Shown: in pieces, positions 1 to 11,631 of the stretch
Position numbering within the stretch: the stretch's first letter is position 1
Layout: the number at the start of each line of letters is the position of its first letter
Source of the DNA: Paragordius varius
Taxonomy: Eukaryota > Nematomorpha
NCBI GenBank assembly: GCA_964247055.1
Contig: OZ176055.1
Coordinates: 6,386,001-6,450,000, forward strand
Length of the DNA: 64,000 nucleotides
Direction of reading: 5' to 3'
Position numbers and translations under genes: made by a program
Notes under the pieces: generated by a model
The model's input: only the letters and a program-made list of their open reading frames with translations
What the model was told of the DNA's origin: nothing
Database searches by the model: none

Positions 1-659
1 TATTTTGTTTACAGATGTAAAAATTTGGTATCACTTAACGCTTTAACAAAATCTTGATAAATCTTTATTTTTTAAAATATGCATTTCGTCATAATTTATT
101 ATATATTAAAATTCTTATCTCAAATCTCCGTATTTTTGCTTTTTATAATTTAAATTTCTTTGTAAAATATTTTTTCGGTAAAAACGAATTGGGATGTCAA
201 AATTTAGGACATATTAAAATTTTTTTATTGCGTAATATCTAAAGTTTTGGGTTTAAAGCAGACTTGCCCATTTTAAGCGTTTCTTTTTGAAACTTTAAGA
301 AGCCACATTTATAATTCAAAAACTTATAATTTTGTTTTAGTTATGGCCCATGATGATAGTTATATTTTAGAATGAATTAATTTTTACAAAATTTAAAGCA
401 AAATGTGCGCGAATTTTGGCCAAATCTTCAGATTTGAAACTGTTACCACAAAAATTGTAATAATTTGCATAAATAACTCATTAAGCTCATAACCAAAAGC
501 ACCATGAGAATCTGATATATTTAATATATATGTAAATATTTTATCAGAATATTTAATTGTACCTCCCGATTTTGTGCACGTGTATCCGATGACCTCATGC
601 CTGCTCATGATTATTTTAATACGGATTGTATTGAATTTACATAAGTTGCTTTTATGAAC
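1..659. other. Intergenic, no gene seen
   Basis: AT-rich sequence with short open frames only, none with a recognisable domain, codon pattern or splice-linked continuation. The last eight bases (652-659) are the left target duplication of the hAT element that follows. Confidence 0.6.
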
Positions 660-1522
660 TAATGTGACCAGATAGGCAGTTTTTCGCAGTACAGTACTGG
701 GTTTTCAGAAAAAAACTGCGCATGTACTGCGCCGTACTACAAATCTCGAACTCCACACCGTAAAATTCAGGCTAATGGCTCTTTCACTCAGGACCTTCGC
801 AAAAGATTAAAATTTAAAATTAACAAAATTAATTAGTGATATTTTATAAATGTTTGGTCAGGTTTAGAAAGTTCATTTTTTGTTATAATTATCAAACGGA
901 AAATATAGAAAATTGTTGTTCCCGTAACATATTATAAGATTATTATATATGGCATATTATTTCGTAATAACCCTTTTTCGTATTTAAAATTAAGAGTTTT
1001 TTTCGTTTTTTATGCTCATTAGGTTTTGATATTTCTTATTTGTTCCTATCTTTTTATTAGTTTTTTATTTTTTCATAAACAAATTTGAGATATTTTGAAC
1101 CGTACTAACTATTTTGAATCATGATGGAAACGGTAAAATTCTATAAGATATAATAAAAACCTGATGATGTTTAACATTACTATAGAGTGAGTATTTTTTA
1201 AAGGTTTGTTTGCTTGCAAATTTTGGTGAATTTTTTTATAAAAAACACATCAACCGTTTATATCGTTTCCATCATGCTGAATGGCACCTTTTGCAATTTT
1301 ATACAAAGCACTTACCCTAAAAATGTAAAGAACTTTCCTAAATCACTTTCAAGGTTAAAACCAAAAGGACCATGATAATCCCGATATTTCTAGTAAACTA
1401 TATATATCATCACGATATTTTTTTGTGGAAACTGTGTAATATCCCACACCGATGGTGTAGAAATAGGCAATGTATGTTTTAATTTTGTACTGCGTCCAAG
1501 TTCAATATATCTGGTCACATTA
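660..1522. mobile_element. Non-autonomous hAT element (863 bp) with TSD
   Basis: The ends are inverted copies of TAATGTGACCAGATA. The flanks TTATGAAC (652-659) and TTATAAAC (1523-1530) match at 7 of 8 positions, as expected for the 8-bp target duplication of hAT transposons. No transposase remnant is visible inside. The terminus is close to that of the larger hAT at 39999-43147 (TAAGGTGACCAGAC), so it was probably mobilised by a relative of that element. Confidence 0.7.
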
Positions 1523-2556
1523 TTATAAACACTATGCACCATTAATTCATCCAAAGACTTGATAATCTTATTTTAGGTTTAACTTGAGAGTAAAAATAAC
1601 ATCAAAAGATGTCAGCCAAAATATAGATTTTTGCTAAATTAGCCATTTCTATCCTAGTTATTACTCAATGTATTTTATAAAAAACCAACTTACTTCAGCT
1701 GCATTATCCAAAAACTATATTTTATAAAGTGGTAAATACAAGATAGTGTGATAATATATTAAAATTATCCCAATTTTTTAACTTATTTAAATGATTTTTA
1801 TGTAAATAAAAAGTGTAAAATAATTAGCCTTTCGTATTGTACCAATTAAAAATTTACTTAGGGCAACCAAATATCCCAATTTGTGTAAACACTTCACATT
1901 TTCACTTATTTGTCCGCGATGACATATTTTCATAGTTATGTCCCAATATCTTGTAAAAAACTACTCTTTTAAAAAGTTTTTTTTGTTGAAATATAATTAT
2001 CAAACATTATTCAGGATAAGATAATAATTTTTTTTACACTTTTGTTACTTTTAGAGTTAATATTGAGACAGCTTCAAAACAGATTTAACTAAACAGCAGA
2101 TTTTAATATCATTAAACATGTTTTTGGTGGTTAAATGCTATTTCGTTTAATAGAAATAATTATTTCAATTTTTCAACCATAATATACATTTAGTTTTATA
2201 TAGTTAACGATTTAAATAAATTTAAAGACAAAAATAGCAAGAAAAGGCATGAGATGAGGATTTTTTACAATTTTAATTTTTTAAAATTTTGTATTATGCT
2301 CCTTAAAAGCTTTTAAAAACATATTTTTAAATGCCTAATATGTGAATACTTTTAGATTTTCAAATTTCGTATCGCTCTGAGATTCCTAACTATCCCTTGT
2401 GAAGCATTAACGATACTAGCCTTTTGAGAAGAAATTTATTGAAATAAATGTTTCTTGTGGTCTTACTTTAAAATTAAATATAATAAAATCCTATTAAATC
2501 AAATCGGGTATAAATGATTTCATCAGGATATAATTGTGTGCACTGTCTAATAACAT
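1523..2556. other. Intergenic upstream of BRCA1
   Basis: No coding exon found. About 1850-2400 resembles 60560-61080, and more weakly 11860-12120, in the order of short shared blocks, for example around the phrase GACAGCTTCAAAACA; this looks like an old dispersed repeat. The BRCA1 promoter should lie at the right end, but no clear element can be picked out of the AT background. Confidence 0.4.
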
Positions 2557-5500
2557 ATGCCTACTAGCGGTAAATTTGATGTTTCTTATAAGACTAAAAA
2601 GTACTTGACACAATTGGAGAAAGTCTTGCTGTGTCAAATATGGTAAAAATATATTATATTTTAAGCAAAAACATTCTAAACGAACCCATATCTTTGTTTT
2701 GTCGCCATGAGTTTTGTTTAAATTGCATTCCTAAACTATCAAATCTCAAATGTCCTGTTTGCAAAACAAAATTTAATCGACAGTAAATTAATCATAATTT
2801 TAGGGATTTTAAAATAAGAAAAGATATTTCAGATCTTTGTAACATCATAAATACTAACTTGAACAAAACAATATCTATTAGTGTAAAAAACGATGATACA
2901 AATACTTTAAAGGAGACTATAATAAATAGTTTAAATAAACAAGAAACTCTTTCTCCTGTATCTTTAGAAGATTTTTCATGTGGTCTTTCATCTGATTCTA
3001 ATAAAAATGAAAATACATTAATTTCACCCCCCTTTAAAGATATTACTAATTTATCAAATGAAAATAAGTTGAAGGAAAACAAATTGCCTATAACTAAGTT
3101 GAATGAAAACGAGTTAGCTCAAAACTTGATTTCAAACAAGATGGATAACAAGCATACATTGATTAAATCGTCAAAATTTGGACGCTTCTCTATCTATAAA
3201 AAGATGAAAGCGAGTCACATGTCACATCTCAAACGTAAACGGCCAAAAAAATTTAGTTTTCAAAAACAATCAAACATAAACGGTAAAAATTCATCCGATA
3301 TTACGGACTGTTGCGTACTTCTTACCGATATTCGAACCATAGACTCACCCATTAAACCAATAATAAATGAATTACCGTCTGCAAAAGAAAATGTTATCGA
3401 AAATGAATGTACTACAAATACCGATGAACATTCACTTTTATCGAATAAAAGCCAATGCGAACAAATTGAACCAGAGTTGGCCCAGCCTACATGTAATCTA
3501 CCTAAATATTCCCTCAAAAAATATTACGGCTCATTAAGATCGTCGGGGGCTCTTATTAATGCAAATTACAAAATTAACAATTTATATGGTAAGATTTGGC
3601 AGATTGAAAAAAATCAGAAACTTATTTTGTCCGAACTTACCGCGTTAAAGCATTTACTTGGTGCAAATCAAACTGTAACATTTGTCAATATGAATAGAGG
3701 TAAACACAATATTATGAAATTTATTTTAAAATTGAAACTATATATAAAAATATAAAATCTAATATTTTTTAGATACTAGTATACGATCTCAAATTGTTGA
3801 TTATCCAGATTCGCAACAAGAATTAAACAATTCCATGGGTACTTTTATTCCATTTTTTTGCAGATAATCAGACACAATAATACTATTTAAAAACATATAT
3901 TTTGGGGTGTTTTTTCCCAGTGAGTTAAATTTGTTCTAGTATATATTAGTTCAGTGGTGCCCAAGTCAACGCTCTCCTTGCCACCAAAATTTTTTTATTT
4001 GCCCCCCCCCTCTCATTTTCCTTAAAAATTCTACTTATGCCTTTACTTAAATTAAGGGTTAAAAAATGGTTTTACAAAGAGGCTTTCTACTACAAATTTC
4101 CAAATTAAGATTTATGTTGCAAACATATTCCAAATGTATTTTCACACCCCTGGTCCAAATACATTATTGTGTAAATTAAAAATGTTGAAATTCGATAGCC
4201 TTCAACAAGCCCAATTCTTACAACTATAATTTAAAAAATTTTGATGCTATATTTCTCCCCCAAATCTTTTTCAAATGGTTAGTTATATAAAACTGGCACA
4301 TGAATATTTGTTAATGGATTTTTATGCAATTTTATTATTTAAAATATTTTTTATCCATGGACGCCCTGCGTAGAATTCATATTATTTAGCCAAGTATTTT
4401 AGATTTAAGTATTTGAAAATACTGTATTTCATTTTTTGGCAAAATAAATTTATTTTTAGGTGTTTTAACACCCCCAACCAGTAACAAAAGTATGATGATT
4501 GGAGAACATGATAATAAACAAAATCCATGTGATGACTTTAGGGCACACAACACAAGTCATGAGATTGAACAACCTCAAAATTATCCTATATTAATGAGCT
4601 TATTAACTTCACCCAAAAATAAATCTCCTCAGTTGCAAGTTTGTTTTCTTAATAACATAAAAAGATTTAAAACACATTTGTGATAATATAATAGATAGGG
4701 CGTCCGCTCTTACACTGTGTGTGTGATATGGCAGAATTCGAACCTCGAAACTACGGAATTTTTCCATCATCATCACTGTAGCCCTGGGAAGGCGAGTGTT
4801 TAAAGCCTTCACAAGTCTTGGTTTATTTTTAGTCCCTACCCTTTAAGGAAAAAGGTCTCTGAACCAGTACTCGCCCGAAATTATTTTTTCTTGTCTCAAT
4901 AGCTCTGTTTGACACTTTTGCAGATATTTTTTACTCCAAATAAGTTTAAAAAATTTTAATGAACAATTAAGGACCATAAGACTTTGGGGGCCACGGTATG
5001 GGTATTGCTGCTCAAAACTGTTTATTTATCTGTAAAATGTAAATTTTTTTCATATATACAGAATGAAGGTGAAGATTCTCCAACCATTATTTCTTGCACT
5101 CCATTAATCGAGCAAAATGATTTAAATAAAAATAATGGAATAAGCAATAGGAATAAAACAAATGAAGCATCTAAATTGTTATTGCAACATCAAGAAGATT
5201 TGGATGAAACGCATTGTAATTTAGAGACGAATAACAACAAAAACAACAATAACAATATAAATAATAGCAGGAAACGTTGTCAAGAGCCAGTAACAACAGG
5301 TTCACCCATGACAGATAGTATTCGGGATTCAGAACTACGCAATTTAACCGGATCCACATTAATGTCAAGGCACAATTCTTCTTCTGATGTTGTTCCTTTG
5401 ATTGCGACATCAACTCAATTAATGCATGAAAGCCATACCCATCAAAATATAAGTCAAGCATTCTGTACTCCAGCAGCGGATACAATGATATCTCAACAAA

Positions 5501-8500
5501 CGAATTGCGATAATATTTCATTCATGCCAAGGTTTAGTTCTGGCACAAGTGATTTACGTGTAACGCAAGTTGATTTGGTTGATGAAAGCCCACCACCACA
5601 ACCCAATGAAACGAGCCGGGATATCACCACTGTATCATCATCACGAAAAATTGAATTTAAAGGCGATGGAAAAATATCGTTAGAATTTGGTACTTTTTTG
5701 GATAGTTGTTATTCATACAGTAATAAAATGTTCTTTTTTGGGCTATATTCTCAGTTTGTAGCCTTATGTAATGAATGTTCTTATCCATCATATTTTTCTG
5801 AGTGTCTGAAAAACTTTAGGCCTAGTAATTAAGAATGTATACTTTTTCCCAATCAAACTTAACACCTTTAATTGAAATACTTGAGATTTTTATTTTTTGT
5901 TTAACACGTAATTAACGCACTCTGTGCATTTTTTCAGATAGCACTTACTTGCCGTTCTTAACCATCATTGTTATGAGATTGTTCTGAGTATTTTTATAAA
6001 ACTTAAGATGCGTAAATCGATTATATAAAATAAAAATTGAAAGACAATATTTAAAAATTAAATGAATTGTATTTTTGTTTAGAGACAATCATCATGTTGA
6101 TCATTGATTTTCACTATATAACTTAATTAATTGCATTGTGAAATACATATTTTAGTATGTACATTTCATTTTTTTCCCCTTATTTTGCAGCACAAGACAA
6201 TAAGCTTTATTTAAAAAATAGTATTTGTCTTTATGAAAAAATTAAATTTTTTAGCGTTTTGTCTTTTTCCTCCATATAAGACAAAAACAGTATATAAATA
6301 CAGTAAAAATTGAAATTTAACGAAAACGTAAAAATATAAAGACAAATATTTATTAAAACACAACCATACTTTTAAATCTTATTTTTTCAAATATAACTCA
6401 TTGTTTCAAACTCCAAAGTATAGAATAGAGATGTATATTGGTAACACGATCAATTACATATTTTACGTTTGTTAATAAATGATTTTAATAGGATAAATTG
6501 AGATTTGATAAAGTATGGTTGGTTGTCTTTTGAAATTTTGTCTGTATATTTTTCCATTTTGTCCGTATAATTTCAAATTTTATTGTAATAAAGAAAAATC
6601 TCCTTCAATTTTATCATTAATTTTTGTGCCTTTTTCTAAATAAATTTGCATAGATTGTGGAAACATTAGTCCCAGTTTTAATACAGAGGATCCGTTTGAC
6701 CCGCCACCTAAAACATATGCAAAATATGTTGAAAAGAATCGCAGTGTAACTTCACCTGTCAAAACGAATAAACGCACAAATACTAATTCTACTATGATGG
6801 TAAATGAAAAATATATATCATCGGTTAAGCGTTCTAAATCCCATGATATAAAAGAAAAAACGCAAAAACGTGAAAACGCAACAAATATAGTGTTAACCAC
6901 TTCTGGATTAGGTCCTCTTGAAATGGTAAATTTTGAGAAAATATTGTTAATTATATACAATATGTATACATGTTTGTTATAATAATCATTTACACGCATA
7001 ATTTGATTTTACACTTGTTAATATGATAGATATAGTATAAACAATGTATAATTGGTTGTAAATTAGAAATTAATATATTTATCTTTATTTATTGTATGGT
7101 TATCAAACCATCAAAATTAAAATGACAACTAATAACCGGTAGTGCCTAGACTTCGAAATTGGATTTTTACCATTATCTTTTGAATACATTTTCACATGGT
7201 TGTTAAAAAACTTTTTGCTAAGTAAATGTTTTTTAAAACATCTAAAACTGGCCCTTGCTGTTACATCAGTAGGAATTTGTTGTCCCAATTATTTTAAGGT
7301 TAATATCTTTAAAGTTGAAGTAGTCACAAAAGCAGTACCAAATGATAAAAATGCAAACAAGATAAATTATCATAAGATTTAATTTTAATGGTTCATAATT
7401 CATTTTTTTGAATTTCTTCATATAACTATATATTTTACAATTTATGATTGCAATATTTCACTTATAAATTATTATTTTTATCGTGATTTACGTTTATATA
7501 GTAAGCTGTCATCGCTAATTTAACTATAATAAAGGTAAAAATTGTACATATACATTTGTTTTTAGGAATGTGTCAGGATTTTTATAAATGCATTCGATGG
7601 AATATACATGCCCAAATATTCGCCTCAAATATCTCATATCATAGTAAAATCGGGTATATGAAATAAATTTAATACAATAAATATCTCAATCTTCAGTAAA
7701 ATTGCAAATAATTTTTTGTTAAAACAGATGAGGATGGAAAATGCGAACGGACACTCAAATACTTTCAAGGGATAGCTGGCAAAAAATGGATTTGTTCTTT
7801 CCGCTGGTTACAAGATTCCATAAATAAAAAACATCTTTTACCTGAAGTATTATATTATAGATATATAATCTATTCCTGACATATATTCTTTTTTTAAATT
7901 ACAAAAATCGTCTATATTTTAAAATATTATTGATGCAAAGCTCGAACAAAAAACATACAGTATGAGTAAGTATACATTGCTAGTCATTCAGTAATTGCCA
8001 AATATCATACACAGATAGCATTATTATTGGTGAATAACAGTAAAAAGTTAAAAAATAACCATGAGCTAATAATATTGTCTTTTGCTGATTATGCCATCTG
8101 GCAGCATTAATTAATAAATAACTTTACATGTAATCTAACTCATATTGTGTATATATCCAAAGCAAAAATTGATATTTATCCTATTTTTAGCATTAATTAT
8201 TTTATCAAAAAGAGAGCTAACATGTTTTATAATAAATTATTTCATTTTGTAGGATCCATACGAAGTTTTAGGCGATACACTAACGGAAGATGTAACTTTT
8301 GCCCCTAAACTGTCTCGACTCAGTTATGTGAATGATAAGGGTGTTAAAGACCATCAAACTCTCTTATCAGCTTTTGCAGTTTGTGTTTATGGTTCTTTCG
8401 CACCTGACTTACCTGCTACTGAATTACGTAATTTATTAATTATGTGTGGTGCGCAAATTATTGAATCGCCCTCCAAGTTTACGGTTAAAAAATGTTCCAC

Positions 8501-10324
8501 GGGTTTACGTAAACCGGTTCCAGTCATTATATCACAAACGGAAGCAAATGATCCCCCAATACCCCTTGGAAAATACAATGGTAATTGATTAAGTTAAGAA
8601 AGCGTTTTGAGATTGTAGAAATAATATCCATAATCATAATTAAAAGTTGGTAAATTTATATTTGGAATATGTGTAATGCTTTTTATATACGTTTTGTATA
8701 ACGCCCCTTATCAAATTAACAATTTTTTAATCATATGTATTTGTCAATCTATTATGATACTATATTCTAATAAGATAGATAATAGTTGTTGTTAAGGGGT
8801 TTCTAGGCATCCCGCTGTGAAGGGGTTTAGGTGTTTGATCTTTGCATGAAGGATTTTTTGTTTAACCAGTCCCCGGTTTTTATTTGGCCTGTAGGTCTTG
8901 GGTAATGTTATTGTCCCATGTTATTGTTGAAAGACCAACTCTGTTTTGTTTGCTTGGCTTAAAGTTTGTTATATTTTTATCCAATTATCGTAATCTAATA
9001 TTTGAATGTGACCGTAGTAGCCGAGTCTTCGGATTTGGATATATTTTCAGATTGGTAGGATTTGTTTATCATGAGAGATTTTTCGCTTAAATGTAATTAG
9101 AATGTGGAGAGGGAACTTTGGCCTAGGTAGCCGAATATGTTTATCACCTCCTCAGTGCTAGAGGTTGATATTGCAAAAAGGCATGCAATCTTATAACATT
9201 TTCTTATAATAATATATGATTAATGCAACCAATAAGAAATATATGAATTTATATAAAAAACTTAATATTTTTAAGAAACAATATTTAAAAATATTTACAA
9301 TAAAAAAAAGAGAATCACTCAACTAAGAATTATAAATTTAATTGACTGAGATTTGCTTCATAAAGTTGCTAGATAATCAACTTTTATATATTGAGATGGT
9401 TAAAAACAAAATTCGGTATGATGCAGTTTACCGTAAGATGCTATTAAACTTCAACCGAAAATGTAATATTAGCATTTTTGGAAAACTAAATATTATCAAA
9501 AAATTAAGCATTTGTTTATCGCTCGCATCGCCTTTTTGCGTTTGTTTTAAGGAAGTTGCGTATTAAAAACAAATCAAGGTTAGTTAACAAAAAATCATGA
9601 TGAAACCTACTTTTGTCAGAAAATATTTTAGGTTAGTGCTCGGTAGTTTTGGCAGATCATGATTTTACTTTGCTCTAAGCCGAATGTTAAAATTTTCATT
9701 GGCCTTAATACAATTTAAGTCCTTTCCTTAAAGAACAAAAGATATTATACTATAACACAATAGTTTAATCAAAGATAATGTATCAATATCAAACAAGGCT
9801 ATTTTTGGCTTTTCATTTTCTCTTATTGAGCTTAAACCATTTGAAAATAAACTGTCAACGTGAATCACAAACTTAGTTTTTTACGACTTAACTTTTGTTT
9901 ATTGATCACACCAATAATAAAACCAAGGAACAAATATATAAATTAGAATATATTTATTTTTATGCACTGTTTGTTTCTTATAATATATTGCTTCAACATT
10001 CTCCAAAAAAATATTTTACGATTAATCATACGTTCATCATATATCTTGTAACCTGGCCGAACTTAACATCTAAACCGATTTTAATTTTTATAATATTAAA
10101 TTAAAGTATTTAATGCCAATCTAACATTATGTATAAAATTGTACCTATATTTTAAATTAGATCTTTATGAAAAATATGGGGCTTTCCCTGTTGCCAGAGA
10201 ATGGGTTTTTGATTCCATTGCTTTGTATGGCGTCGTACCTCTAATACATTATCTGCAATGCCAAAGTAAAGTGTTAACATCACAAGACAAAAAATTTATT
10301 TCCAACGTCGATTATTTATTATGA
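2557..10324 (+). CDS. BRCA1: BRCA1 orthologue: RING plus tandem BRCT E3 ligase
   Basis: Eleven exons: 2557-2642, 2666-2782, 2804-3699, 3773-3838, 4460-4638, 5062-5719, 6654-6925, 7566-7653, 7728-7846, 8253-8580, 10161-10324, giving 2973 nt or 990 residues (human 1863). The RING finger (residues about 25-65) has all eight zinc ligands: CQIC, CRHEFC, LNC and CPVC. A basic signal KRKRPKK lies near residue 212. The middle is long, polar and poorly conserved, as in the family. The tandem BRCT (about 745-985) shows TSGLGP, CERTLKYFQGIAG and AREWVFDSIALY, matching human VSGLTP, CERTLKYFLGIAG and TREWVLDSVALY. The phosphoserine-pocket residues (human S1655, T1700, K1702 and neighbouring R1699) are retained. 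BRCA1 acts in the nucleus with BARD1 in homologous recombination and damage signalling. The first two introns are 23 and 21 nt. AATAAA occurs at 10421. The exact 3' end of exon 6 is the least certain junction. Confidence 0.93.
2643..2665 (+). other. BRCA1 intron 1, 23-nt micro-intron
   Basis: Starts GTAAAAAT and ends TTTTAAG. Removing it joins ATA TG to C AAA and creates the RING pair CQIC followed by KNILNEP, matching human CPICLELIKEP. Without removal the frame lacks both first zinc ligands. Confidence 0.85.
2783..2803 (+). other. BRCA1 intron 2, 21-nt micro-intron
   Basis: Starts GTAAATTA and ends ATTTTAG. Read through, the RING frame meets TAA at once. Spliced, it continues from FNRQ into DFKIRKDISDL and the long third exon in the same frame. 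Confidence 0.85.
3839..4459 (+). other. BRCA1 intron 4, possible old transposon end
   Basis: Contains CAGTGGTGCCCAAG near 3952, which resembles common hAT termini (CAGTGGTTCTCAA type), and a C-run near 4004-4012. No matching opposite end or coding trace was found. Confidence 0.25.
4684..4890 (-). repeat. Possible tRNA-derived SINE in BRCA1 intron 5
   Basis: More GC-rich than its surroundings. On the minus strand it carries GAGGTTCGAATTCTGCC, which resembles a tRNA B box (GGTTCGAATCC), and upstream TGGTTCAGAGACC, a weak A-box-like stretch. No cloverleaf can be folded by eye and no second copy was seen in this window. Confidence 0.25.
6301..6585. mobile_element. MITE copy 1 (TIR CAGTAAAAATTGAAATT)
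   Basis: Starts CAGTAAAAATTGAAATTTAA followed by an AAAACGTAAAAATATAAAGACAAA block. It ends with a degenerate inverse of the same block, TTTGTC...TATAATTTCAAATTTTATTG, followed by TA. It lies in BRCA1 intron 6 and belongs to the family with a clean copy at 50951-51211. Confidence 0.6.
8581..10160 (+). other. BRCA1 last intron (1580 nt) with a G/T-rich block
   Basis: 8770-9190 stands out: it is rich in G and T on the plus strand and much less AT-rich than its flanks. No tRNA, rRNA or protein family is recognisable in it on either strand. The rest of the intron is ordinary AT-rich sequence. Confidence 0.45.
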
Positions 10325-10798
10325 TTCAATAATTTTCATTTTTACACATAATTATTTCAATTCTCATATATGCATTTATTAGTTCATGCAAAACCAATTT
10401 ATACACACATTTATAAAAAAAATAAATTTATATTTTTTGTACTTTGGGCTAGGGAAAGTGTTATCTCATGCCCTCTAAACGAATGAATTATTGTTAGATT
10501 AATTATTTAAACGACTTTATTTTATGTGTAAAAATGTTTTTGTAAATTTATCGATTTTTCGTACAAAATTTACAAAAACAATATTTTTGGATTAAATTGC
10601 GTTGGCTGAAATATTTTTAAGGTTGAATAAAGTAAGGAATCACGCATTTATAAATCAAGTTAAAATTTTGGCAATAATGCGTATAATGATTTTTAAAAAA
10701 TAAATATTAATTTATTTAATAAATATCTAATTTTCGGTTATAATTGTATAACCTTCTTTAGGATAAAAAAAGAAATTAAAACGAGATCAAGAAAAAAA
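10325..10798. other. BRCA1 3' flank
   Basis: Holds the probable polyadenylation signal AATAAA (10421-10426) and AT-rich filler. Nothing else seen. Confidence 0.4.
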
Positions 10799-11631
10799 TA
10801 AAATGATGAAAATGATGTGTGGTAAAGGTATTTATAACCAGTGAAAAAAAAACCAGTAAACATTACTGGAAAAAACTAGTTATAAATACCCTTAATTAAT
10901 GAATGGATGGATTATACAATTGTTTTATAATTGACATAAGTATAATTGATTGTGTTGTAGTTGCATTATATAATATTATTTTAGGTTGTAGTTCCAGATG
11001 TTAGACAATATCATACCGTCGGCACGGTTGAGATTTGCATTTTGCTTTTTGATTTCTATAGCTTCACGTATAAATCGTTTTGAACGATCTTCAATGTTAA
11101 CCAGTACTTCCGTTTTAGCTATGTGGTGACCTTGAGAACAAATGTGTTCAGCAAGTCCGGAATTAAATTTATTAGAGCGTATGTATTGCGTATGTTCTTT
11201 TAGTCTTTGATCAATAGTGCGACCTGTTTCTCCGACATAAACACCATCACAGGAGCACGTAACTTTATAAACACCTGGTCTTTTTTCGCGGGGTATAGGG
11301 TCTTTATATTTTATGTGATTGATAAGTTTAGACATTGGTTTATATATTGTACGTATGTTAAATCTGTTTAATAGGTGACCGATTTTTGTGGTTACATTTT
11401 TAATGAAGGGTAGAGAGGCAGTTGCAACGAATTGATCATTTGATTGTTGTTTAGTTGTGGTTTGATTGTTGATTCTATTGAAAAGTTGGGGATGGTAGCC
11501 ATTTTGTTGGAAGGATTGTCTAAGGTGGTTGATTTCGGGTAGCAGTGAGCTGGAGTTTTTCCAGTAATGTTTACTGGTTTTTTTTCACTGGTTATAAATA
11601 CCTTTACCACACATCATTTTCATCATTTTAT
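10799..11631 (-). mobile_element. Penelope-like element fragment between inverted repeats
   Basis: Two arms of about 77 bp (10799-10875 and 11555-11631) are near-perfect inverted copies, each including ATGATGTGTGGTAAAGG and the TTTACTGGTTTTTTT/AAAACCAGTAAACA phrase. Between them on the minus strand lies the C-terminal part of a Penelope-like polymerase ending in a GIY-YIG nuclease. Flanking repeats in inverted orientation are known for Penelope-like elements. The reverse-transcriptase core is absent, so this copy is 5'-truncated. Confidence 0.75.
10976..11557 (-). CDS. GIY-YIG endonuclease end of Penelope-like polymerase (partial)
   Basis: One open frame of about 193 codons runs from the inner edge of the right inverted repeat to a TAA stop. 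It begins NSSSLLPEINHLRQSF and continues through FIKNVTTKIGHLL, the linker typical of Penelope-like elements. The GIY-YIG domain follows: GVYKVTC, then VYVGETGRTIDQRLKEH and SGLAEH with the catalytic Arg and Glu positions present. In intact elements this domain nicks target DNA for reverse transcription. The polymerase half is missing, so the fragment cannot be autonomous. The frame is unbroken, which suggests a fairly recent copy. Confidence 0.8.
   Translation of the reverse strand, partial: NSSSLLPEINHLRQSFQQNGYHPQLFNRINNQTTTKQQSNDQFVATASLPFIKNVTTKIGHLLNRFNIRTIYKPMSKLINHIKYKDPIPREKRPGVYKVTCSCDGVYVGETGRTIDQRLKEHTQYIRSNKFNSGLAEHICSQGHHIAKTEVLVNIEDRSKRFIREAIEIKKQNANLNRADGMILSNIWNYNLK

Noticed and set aside
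2859-3755. A stand-alone 298-residue protein starting at TTG 2859
   Set aside because: It is exon 3 of BRCA1: the open frame extends upstream to an AG at 2803 and joins the RING exons in phase. Its last 18 codons lie beyond the GT donor at 3700.
3950-4370. Second complete hAT element in BRCA1 intron 4
   Set aside because: Only one end-like motif (CAGTGGTGCCCAAG) is visible; no inverted partner or target duplication was found.
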